Source: Narthecium ossifragum (taxonomy: Eukaryota; Streptophyta; Magnoliopsida; Dioscoreales; Nartheciaceae). Taken from it: DNA of 64,000 nt. Below the pieces are notes generated by a model. That model saw only the letters and a list, made by a program, of their open reading frames with translations. It did not search any database and was not told the DNA's origin. The DNA is taken from assembly GCA_963920575.1 (NCBI GenBank), contig OY986963.1:3882896-3946895 (forward strand), given 5' to 3'. Both the position numbers and the translations under genes were made by a program. Every line of letters begins with the position of its first letter. Position 1 is the first letter of the stretch. Below are positions 47,432 through 56,300 of the stretch, piece after piece.

Positions 47432-47788
47432 GGGTTGTTTACTTTTGAGATCTTGAAAACTTTTTAAATTATAAATATATCCTTACAATCTTTGCATTTA
47501 CATATGTATCCTTGAAAACATTATGATAATGTTAACCATACCCTCCGGTTACTAGCCGGTTAATATTCACAGAATATGCCTAAAGTCGTTAAATAACCCT
47601 TTTGAAAAACACAATTATACCCATGGTTATGTTTATACTATGGTTAAATTAGATATATGTACCGACTTGGACGGAGGGGCATGGTTAATATTATCATAAT
47701 GTTTTCATGGGTACATGTGTAAAAGCAAAGATTGTAAGGGTATATTTGTAATTTAAGAAGTTTTCAAGGTCTTAAAAGTAAATAACCC
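47432..47788. mobile_element. Mutator-type MITE, 357 bp, with 9-bp target duplication
   Basis: Ends GGGTTGTTTACTTTTGAGAT and (reverse complement of the right end) GGGTTATTTACTTTTAAGAC start long inverted arms of about 125 bases (also sharing CCTTACAATCTTTGC and AAAACATTATGATAAT). The target ATCGATATA is duplicated exactly at 47423-47431 and 47789-47797. A 9-bp duplication with long inverted repeats points to a Mutator-like element. No coding sequence is present. Confidence 0.88.
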
Positions 47789-47879
47789 ATCGATATATTA
47801 AGATTATTTTTTAATTTAATTCTGAAAAAATAGTCATTGCCGAAGCAATCAACATATAGCAAGGAACTCAGGATGATCA

Positions 47880-48322
47880 TATGTTCCGTGGAATGAACCA
47901 AGTGGGAAGAATCTAATAACAGCCTTTCAATTTCCACCGTGATTGTTTTTTTGTGGAATAAACTTCCACAAGTGAGAAGAATCTAACTCGCAGCTTTCAA
48001 TCTCCTCCGTGATTGGTTGTGCTCTAGACTTTGTGTGGAATGAACTTCCACAAGTAGTAGGAAGAATCTAACTAGCAGCTGCCTTCAATAATTTCCTCTG
48101 TCGGTTGTGCTCTGGCCGGACTTTAATTTGTCTTGTGGACATATCTAAAGCTTGATATCGACAGTGCAATAATGCCAATCATGATGCCTAAGTATCAACA
48201 CGTTAGTAACGTTCGATATATGTAGACTATGATCTTTAGCTGATCAAACTTGAATCAAACTGAAAAAAAAATAGGGATATATGGGTGTGAAGTTTTGAGA
48301 GGTGGGAGAGAATCAGAGATCG
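47880..48322 (+). promoter_or_regulatory. Upstream region of pseudogene B with three array units
   Basis: About 47880-48130 holds three diverged copies of the cluster's upstream unit (GAAGAATCTAACTAGCAGC, TTCAATTTCC, GTGCTCTGGAC). Then comes the proximal block with AGCTGATCAAACTTGAATCA (about 48239) and GGGTGTGAAGT before the ATG at 48323. The layout equals that of copy A. Confidence 0.6.
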
Positions 48323-49522
48323 ATGGCAGAGGCGAAGTGACTCAGCGGACTTGGGTGCCTCACTTGAGTTGCCAAATGTTCAGGCTCTAAGGCCCCGTTT
48401 GATAAGGGGATAGTTAATCCGAGATAACTTTTATCTCAGGTTAAAGGAGGAATATTTCTCTTATTTCACACTTTATCCTCAAACACCCATAAAAAGTTAT
48501 CCACATTCCACCTATTACTCATCCCTATTTTTTTCTTATTTTAAATAATCATTACTACTTAATCCAGAATAACTTTTATCGTAGAATAACTTTTATCCTG
48601 TACCAAACGAGACCTACAAGTAGTAATGGCATGAACTTATTTTGGCCTACAAATCCTCACCTCCATCATTCAGGTTTCAACAGGACAATTTCCTTATCTG
48701 TTCTCATGTTAATATAACATGGTTTCAGTCCTAAGGTTTCAGCCCTGTTAGGACTAGAAAATCATCTGATAGACTTCTTTAATTTCTTCAAAATTGCTCA
48801 TGAATTATTTCTGCGAGGACACATGATTGGATGAATGAATACTCATTACAAGTCAAGGATTTGGTAGCTAGCTAATCTCCTTAGGATAGTGGCCAAGACC
48901 TTGGGGATTGCTCAGGAAGCAATCATTTACAGATTCAGAGAACAATATCAAGGTGTAAGACCAAGCTACTATCCGCCATGTCCGGAAGTCAACAAGCTTT
49001 TAGGCATCTCCCCACACTCTGATGCTGTCGCCATGACATTGCTTCTCGAAGCAAATGGTGTTCAAGGATTGCAAGTTAAGAAGGATGAGAAAATGGCACA
49101 CCGTTAAGACACTTCCTTGTGCTTTCATTGTCAATATTGGAATTTGAGACACCCTCGAGGTAATTGTTTTTCAATAATTTCTTCCAAATTTGGATTTAGA
49201 ATGAACACAAGAATTTCAATCGAATGGCTAAAAATCTTTTTTTTATTTATAAAATCAGATAATGTCCAATGGGAAATACAAGAGTATTGAGCATATGGTC
49301 ATCATCAATCCAGAGAAGGAGCGCATCTCTGTGGCTGCGTTCCATTTTCCAAGTAATGACGCCATGATCGGTCCTCTTCCAGAGCTACTTGTCATTGAAG
49401 GGGTTGATGAGAAATACAAATCAATGACCTATGGGAACTACATGAGGCTCTTATTTTCCGCAAAGCTCGACGGCAAGAACTCTTTAGCCGGCATGAAGTT
49501 GAGAAATTTAGATATAATTTAA
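48323..49522 (+). pseudogene. Dioxygenase copy B, multiply broken
   Basis: The ATG at 48323 is followed by an in-frame TGA after five codons. Exon 1 then continues only to CAAATGTTCAGGCTCT, where a MITE (48391-48614) is inserted. The rest of exon 1 and nearly all of exon 2 are missing; a short piece of exon 2 remains (about 48632-48675, TTTTGGCCTACAAATCCTC). The exon-3 equivalent has a 4-base duplication (AGCTAGCT, near 48866), which shifts the frame. Its middle still reads YYPPCPEVNKLLGISPHSDA with the HxD ligands, but an extra A near 49090 and a disrupted exon end follow. Exon 4 (about 49259-49522) is open but has EHM where active copies have EHR. The whole cannot make an enzyme. Confidence 0.88.
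48391..48614. mobile_element. MITE inserted in exon 1 of pseudogene B, ~224 bp
   Basis: The left end GGCCCCGTTTGATAAGGGGA and the right end ATCCTGTACCAAACGAGACC form imperfect inverted ends; AATAACTTTTATC-type segments are repeated just inside the right end and in inverse inside the left. TA flanks on each side (48388-48389 region and 48615-48616) may be the target site, but the duplication is not certain. Confidence 0.7.
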
Positions 49523-50018
49523 GTTATAATATATTAAATGATTTTATAATTTAAATTACATTAAATATTTTTAAAAAAAAATACTCGATATTGGTCTCAT
49601 TACGATATCTTTTAATTAGATTAATTTCATAAAATTTTAACATGTATATTTAAAGTTATGATAAATATAATAATTTTAATATACAAGAGTATCAATGACT
49701 AAAACTAGTAATTGTATTTGCATCATTTTGCATGTATGGTAATATATATGCCATTGTAATTAAAGTAAGTAGATATTACGGTCGTTTCAAATCTTATCAT
49801 AGTCAAAGTAAGATGGCCCAAGACATACTTGCAAAAAATGCGATTTTTTAGGATATATATGCAATTTATGAGTTTATCAAGGTGGGCATTTACTCAGCTA
49901 GGCCTTTTCATGAGGGGTATATACACACAAAAATCTCTCTTTATTCTGGTTTTTTTTTGTTACAGCAATTCCTATTATATATTCTCTATCAAAATGATGT
50001 CCATGGTGTGTTTTCCAG
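49523..50018. other. AT-rich spacer between copies B and C
   Basis: Very AT-rich. No gene or clear transposon was seen. An acceptor-like TTTTCCAG ends at 50018 directly before the fragment of copy C. Confidence 0.45.
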
Positions 50019-50625
50019 TTGATAAACCATGACGTACTTTACCAAGTGATTGAAAGAATGAAGGATGGCATTGAGGAATTCTTTAAGCTTCCATTAGAGC
50101 AAAAGCAAGCATTCAAGCAACCAGCAACCAGGCAGGCGGCTAGCCTTGAAGGGTATGGTCAACTATTTGTTGTGTCTGAACTCTGAAGAGCAGAAACTGG
50201 ATTGGACGGACCTGCTTTACTAGTTTACACTACCAATTAGCCAAAGCCTTACACAAACGTTTGGCCATCTCATCCCTCCTCATTTAGGTAATTAATGGAG
50301 AACTGTTTTTGATTCAATATCTTCACTGCATATATGCTTCATAATGTAATTATTCTATTTTTTGATTCAGTAGAATTGGGGGGAAAGCAACATTATTGTT
50401 CTTGATCATATATTCATGAGTAATTGATTGTGAAATCCCAGCTTCTAGTTCTCATGTAATCAGATATCACCTTGACTCAAGGTCAAGAACATTGATCCAA
50501 CTCCAATGCCTAAAAGGACCTCTTTATCCATAGGGACTCACTATCCTTATACGGTGGAAGCAGGTGATGGGCAACCCATCTTCTCCATTTTAAATGATTG
50601 ATCAACCGTAAAGTTAAAGAATTAA
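50019..50625 (+). pseudogene. Dioxygenase copy C: orphan exon 2 plus distant last codons
   Basis: 50019-50287 translates as an exon-2 segment (LINHDVLYQVIERM, FFKLPLEQKQAFKQ, EGYGQLFVVSE, EEQKLDWTDLLY, TLPISQS), with a frameshift at about 50180 and a stop after LLY. It ends at a donor-like CATTTAG|GTAATT. It is more diverged from copies A and E than they are from each other. At 50611-50625 the bases read K-L-K-N-stop, like the end of copy E. The flank after that matches the 3' flank of copy D. Exons 1 and 3 and most of exon 4 are missing. Confidence 0.75.
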
Positions 50626-50850
50626 AGGAAAAGAGAAGGAAAAGTTCTGTGATGAATATATACATATTTGAGATATGGTTAATATATTAAGAGCTGATCT
50701 ATGGTTCAGTTGTGATGGCATTAACTCATGTAGTATTCTATCTTTTAAAACAGCTTGATTTGACTGTGTGTTTATCCTGTAGCACATTCCAGTGCAACCA
50801 TTCGCATGATGTCAAGAGCAGCTGGACGCATGAAGTTGAAGAATAAAGAA
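50611..50850 (+). repeat. Duplicated 3' flank of dioxygenase copies
   Basis: This stretch and 51780-52075 are alignable. Shared pieces are AATTAAAGGAAAAGAGAAGG, GAGCTGATCTATGGTTC, CATGTAGTATTC, CTTGATTTGACTSTG and GCATGATGTCRAGAGCAGCT. In each case it follows the last codons of a dioxygenase copy, so it is copied 3'-UTR and downstream DNA. Confidence 0.75.
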
Positions 50851-51160
50851 CACTATTGAGCGATTAAATTTAAGCCCATCTTGGAATCTCCATGTCCAGC
50901 TATCTGATTCAACTGTCCAGGTTGTATGCAAAGAAGTTTTATATTCCACTGTGAAATCAATCTCAATCGGAGATATGGTATTAATAAAGAACACTATATA
51001 TTGAGCGATTAAGCCCATCATCTTGGAATCTCCATGTCCAGCTATCTGATTTCGAACTATGGTAACATATAATATTGAAGTCAACTGTCCAGGTTGTATG
51101 CAAAGAAGTTCTATATTCCACTGTGAAATCAATCTCAATCGGAGATATGGTATATTAACT
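50840..51160 (+). repeat. Tandem duplication upstream of copy D
   Basis: Two adjacent copies (about 50840-50983 and 50984-51157) share GGAATCTCCATGTCCAGCTA, CAACTGTCCAGGTTGTATGC, ATTCCACTGTGAAATCAATC and TCAATCGGAGATATGG. The first lacks about 31 bases present in the second after CTATCTGATT. A third, more diverged copy lies at about 58520-58730, upstream of stub F. Confidence 0.8.
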
Positions 51161-51259
51161 CTTGGATAAGATAGCTGTACAAGATTGGAAAGTGTATGTA
51201 AGTTATTGGTTCCCATTTCATCTGACCCGGGATTTTTGGGTGTGAAGTTTGAGAGATCA

Positions 51260-51795
51260 ATGGAGAAGGTGAAGGGCTTCGGCGGACTTGGAACCTCTCT
51301 TAAGGTGCCAAACGTTCAGGCTCTTGCAGCTGCCACAGATGGGTCGTACGAAGTGCCTGCCAAGTACATCAGACCGGAAATGGAGGCTGATGATGTGGTG
51401 CACGATGACGGCATTCCCGTCGTCGATATGAGCCGGCTGCTGGATCCAAGCTACTCTGAGGAGGAGTCTCTCAAGCTGGATTTTGCTTGCCAGGAATGGG
51501 GCTTCTTCCAGGTAAAAACTCTTGGTTTTTTTTTTAACAGATAATGTCTAATGGGAGATACAAGAGCATTGAGCACAGAGCCCTCATAAATCATGAGAAA
51601 GAGCGCATATCAATAGCTGCATTCCACTCTGTAAGTGTTGATGCCATGATAGGTCCTCTTCCAGAGCTTCTGAGGAGTGAATCAGGTGAGGAGGAGAAAT
51701 ATAAGACAATGGCCTATGCAGACTACATGAAGCTTTACTTTATGGGAGAACCCATCGGCAGGCACTTGGTAAACAGCATGAAGCTGCAGAATTAA
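51260..51795 (+). pseudogene. Dioxygenase copy D: exon 1 joined to exon 4 by a 29-base spacer
   Basis: Exon 1 (51260-51511, 84 codons) is intact and ends QEWGFFQ at a normal donor GTAAAA. Only 29 bases later, after a T-run and TTAACAG, the exon-4 equivalent starts (51541-51795, 85 codons, ending MKLQN-stop). Exons 2 and 3 and nearly all intronic DNA are deleted. The deletion joins the start of intron 1 to the end of intron 3. Both remaining exons are open and in matching phase, but 29 bases is far below the usual minimum plant intron. The His-x-Asp iron ligands are lost, while His of EHRALI and R-I-S remain. No dioxygenase activity is expected. It is either a pseudogene or, if somehow spliced, a 168-residue fragment. 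Confidence 0.85.
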
Positions 51796-53355
51796 AGGAA
51801 AAGAGAAGGAAAAGTTCTATGTCATCTGTTGCAAACAATATGTTTAATATATTAAAGAGCTGATCTATGGTTCTGTTGTGGTGGCATTAAGTCATGTAGT
51901 ATTCCATCTTTTAAAACTATGTAATATGATCAAAGCTCGGAATTCATATGTTAAACTACACTTGGCTTGATTTGACTCTGTTTATCCTATAGCACGCCTG
52001 GGTGCAGCCACTCTGCATGATGTCGAGAGCAGCTAGGCAGGCACATGAAGGTGAAAGAATGAAGAATACTTTTGTGTGATTAAGCCCATGGTTCACCCCA
52101 TAATAGGACTACGTTCACGGAGTCGTCGGAGATTTTCACTATTTTAGAGGCAAATAACCAAATTACATATTACATATGCCGGCCGCAGATATAAACCCTC
52201 ATATCCTAAGGTTTTGACACATAGGGTATAGAAAATTACATAAACTATCCCTATCAACATATCTCCGTCGGGGCGCTGTCTTGGATCCCGTCAGCCCCGC
52301 ATAGTGTGTCATAGTCGGGTCCGCATCATAATTCGGAACATTCAGACTCTACAAACTCAATAATATATAGACTGTAATGAAGATTAATCATTCAACACAT
52401 AAAAGAATATTGAATTTGAAAATGTAACTTAAGCTTTTGAGAATGAATGAACAAGACAAAATCACGAACAAGTGGGAAAAATCTAACGAGCAGCGTTCAA
52501 TTTCTTTTGCTTGGTTATGCTCCGGACTTTTGTGCGTGTGTGGAATATATATCCCTATAGACTATAGTTGAGATCCTCGACAAACAATTAACATAATTTT
52601 AGCCCTGACAAAATAAGCTATTGAGGTGAGACTTGGTCAACACTTGGCCACTTCATATGGAATACCATTGACTTTGATTTTAGCGTTAATATTATACTTC
52701 ATCTCCAAAACTTACTAAATATAATATTTTATTCTTCTGTTGTTTTTTTTATCGATTAGTTGAGCCGAAACTATGGGACCAAAACCGCTTTAATAAGAAG
52801 AGACCTGGGAATCTGGGATAACTGTGGGGGCGGAACCCCCAAAGTCCCTCGTCCAAAGAAATCAGAAACATTTTAAAAAATATATATCATATTTCATTAT
52901 ATGGTCTTGATAATATCATATTACCCCCTTAAAACATCGTTGTAGTTTAGGAGGTACCATTTTGTCCTATTAACATAAGGTGTTAATAGGACAAAATGCA
53001 ACTTAAGCTTGGTGTGTGAAGAATCTAACTATATATTGGTGGGAGGAATCATTAACAAGTGGGAAGAATCTAACTAGCAGCGTCGTTCAACTGCCATTGC
53101 TCGATTATGCTCCTGGACATTTTGTGTGTGTGTGGTGTGGACTGAATATCCCAAGCTGGCTGAGATCATGCATCCACATAAACAATAACATAATGTTAGC
53201 TGGCCTGCTGACAAAATCATCAACATTATGTTTTCTATATATAATCATTCATCGCATGATCTTTAGCTGATCAAAACCATTAATCACCAAACTAAGAAAC
53301 AAGGATCAATTGCTGGGTGTGTGAAGTTTGAGAGGTGTGAGATCGAGATCGATCA
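51796..53355 (+). promoter_or_regulatory. 3' flank of D and upstream region of copy E
   Basis: Begins with the copied 3' flank described above (to about 52075). Single copies of the cluster's upstream unit follow at about 52465-52550 and 53030-53130 (AAGAATCTAACTAGCAGCG). A hairpin lies at 52958-52998. TCTATATATAATC near 53235 is a likely TATA box, and AGCTGATCAAAACC and GGGTGTGTGAAGTTTGAGAG lie just before the ATG at 53356. Nothing else gene-like was seen. Confidence 0.55.
52958..52998. repeat. Perfect 17-bp inverted repeat
   Basis: CATTTTGTCCTATTAAC (52958-52974) is exactly inverted at 52982-52998, with a 7-base loop. It may be the centre of a small foldback element in the upstream region of copy E. 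Confidence 0.85.
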
Positions 53356-56300
53356 ATGGAGGAGGGGAAGTCGACTCTCGACAGTCTTGGAGCCCCACTT
53401 AAAGTGCCAAATGTTCAGGCTCTTGCAGCTGCCACAAACGGGTCCGGCGAGGTGCCACCCAAGTACATCAGACCGGAAATGGAGGCCCATGGCGACGGCG
53501 GTGACATCATCCCCGTAGTCGATATGAGCCGGCTGCTGGATCCTCAACTCTCAGAAGAGGAGTCTCTCAAGCTAAATCTTGCTTGCCAGGAATGGGGGTT
53601 CTTCCAGGTAACACGTACTCCTAGCTGAGTTATTGCACTCGTAAGCTTTAAATTATCGCTCCTATGATACCATGTTATTTAATTTCACCATGAACCAATA
53701 TATATTAATTATATTGTTGCAGCTTGTGAATCATGGAGTGCCTGAAGAAATATTAGAGAGAACTGCATCTGATGTACAAGAGTTTTTCAAGCTTCCCTTG
53801 AAAGAAAAGGAGGCTTTTGCACAATTGCCGGGCAGTATGGAAGGTTATGGCCAAGCATTTGTGGTGACCCAAGAACAAAATTTGGATTGGGCGGATATTT
53901 TGCTTCTCACCACTCAACCATCTTCTTTCAGGAAGATGAAATTTTGGCCTACAAATCCTCGAACATTCAGGTTTAAAAAAGTACTGGGCATGCATGCATC
54001 ATAATTTAGGGCCCTTGCAAAATCAGTAATTGTGCACATCATCCTTATATGGTATGATGATTATAAGTTAACCATCTTGTACTGTTGTCCTATGTGAAAC
54101 CTACGTGGAGAGGGTTATCCTATGTTGAGCTTACGTGGAGGGGGAGTTAGTAGGGGAGAGGGGGGGTTAATAAGGAGTTATTGGGGAATGTGGAGAGAGA
54201 GGGTAGTTATCCTGGACTTACTAGCATCATCCTTATATGGGAGGATGGTTAACAAGTGAAACTTTTGGTTTGTCCTAATGGCGTCCTATTTGGCAGGGAT
54301 TATCCTAGGTGGAGCCTAGGTGGAGGAGAGTTAGTGAGAGAGGTGGAAAGTTAGTGGGGGGAGTTAGGGGGGTTAGTGGGGAGTTAGCAGGGGAGATGGG
54401 GAGAGAGGGTAGTTACCCTACTGACACGCCTAAACCACTCGTCGTTAAGAGTGACTAGGGCGTCAAAGATTACAATTTATACCGAATCCTACTAACTACT
54501 ACGTAGCTAGCGGGAGTCCGGGTCGATCCGCAGGGAAATGAGAAATGACTAACGTACTCGATAGATAACTCCAAACAACTAGCTAAAATGATTTGGGTTT
54601 TGGATTAATGACTATTAAAGTAATTAACTAAGTGAAAAGAAAGGTAACTAATATAGAGAGGTCTTGGGATCTCCATTTCATTGTAGGTCCTAATGTAGCC
54701 TTCTAAGGAATTAAGGTGTGTAATCCAATTGAGACGATCGAAATCAAGAAGTCGACAAGCGGGTGGTTAGCCTCACTTATCGCTCAACGGAAGTCGGTTT
54801 AGGATCATCCGCCGGAAATAATCACATTCACAAAGTCGACGAATGAGTGATTAGCTTCTATCGTCGCTAACGAACCTTCGATTAAGATCGATTCGTCGCA
54901 AGTAAAAGATATTGCATGGAGTCGGACATTGGATCGAGATTGTTCTAGCACCTCGAATCCAATGCAAGAGAAAGATAGAATGGATCCTTTGATTAGAGAG
55001 ATAGGGATGGTTCTAGCATCCCTAATCTCTAATCTAGGGCTAGTAATCCTCCCAATAGATTTGGATGTGTTTCTAGCACATTCAACTCATTGGGGCATAA
55101 CAACAAACACCTATCATGCACAAGTTCTAACTCATACCAAAGAAAGGCATTCATCCATTCATCAAATGAAATCCATGTACAAAGATAGAGAAATAATGCT
55201 CAAATCCATACAATAGATCAATCCCTAAAGATTACACATCAAAACCCTAAGAAAACTACAAAAGAATCCTACAACTACATGGAAATCCCAAGAGATAGGA
55301 AGTTAGCTACTCATCTTGGTTGGATCCATGGATGGAGGGTGATGAAGCTCTCCTTCCATGGGTTTCCTCCAAGAAGTCCTCCTCTCAATTGGGTAAAGAA
55401 ACCTAGAAGGGCTGGAGAAGACTAAGAGAAGATCCCCTAAAATCCCCCCTAAGGGGTCTATTTATAGCCTCCAAGCATCCCCCACTCGGATTAGATCTGG
55501 ACCCTTGATTTTGCTCGGCTGGCATCAAAGGATCGATCCTCATAGGGTGAAGGATCGATCATTCGCTTCGTGTGATCGCTGGTCCCGTGAAGGATCGATC
55601 CTCCCATAGGAAAGGATCGATCTTTTCTTCTTGAATTCTGGCTTCGCCCCGATGAAGATCGATCCTCCAGTCTGTGAAGATCGATCCTCTAGAATTTGCG
55701 TTCTGTCACCGGGAAAATGCGCAAAAGTGATCGATCCTACCCAGTGTGAAGATCGATCCTTCAGAACTTGCGTTCTGTCACTGGGAAAATGCGCAAAAAT
55801 GATCGATCCTCTCATGCCATAGGATCGATCCTTTTTGTCCTGATTGGCTCCTTCTTAAAGCACTTCAAAGGATCGATCCTTCTTCCATACAGGATCGATC
55901 TTCTTCATAAAAACTGGCCCGAATGACGTCGTTTAAGCTCGGAACTTGATCCAATCCTCGTTGGGGGCACTTGTACCTGTAATAGGGTAAAATTCATCAG
56001 TAAGGCCTTAATCGGAGACTAACAAGGCCAAGTTAAAAGGGTGATTTATGTACTTTTCACGTCTTATCACCTACCAGGTGGTAGGGGGATTTACTAGTAT
56101 ATCATCCTTATATGATAGAACGGCAGTTATTCCATTGTCCTATTGTCACTCCTTTATCATATGTGACATCCTATGTGGCACCTGACATTCTACATGGCAT
56201 CCTATGTGGCCTGGGTGATTGGTTAGAGGTAGTGGATGGGTGGTTGGTTAGGAGTAGTAGGTGGGTGGTTACCCTACCAGGTGGTAGGGGGCACCACTAG

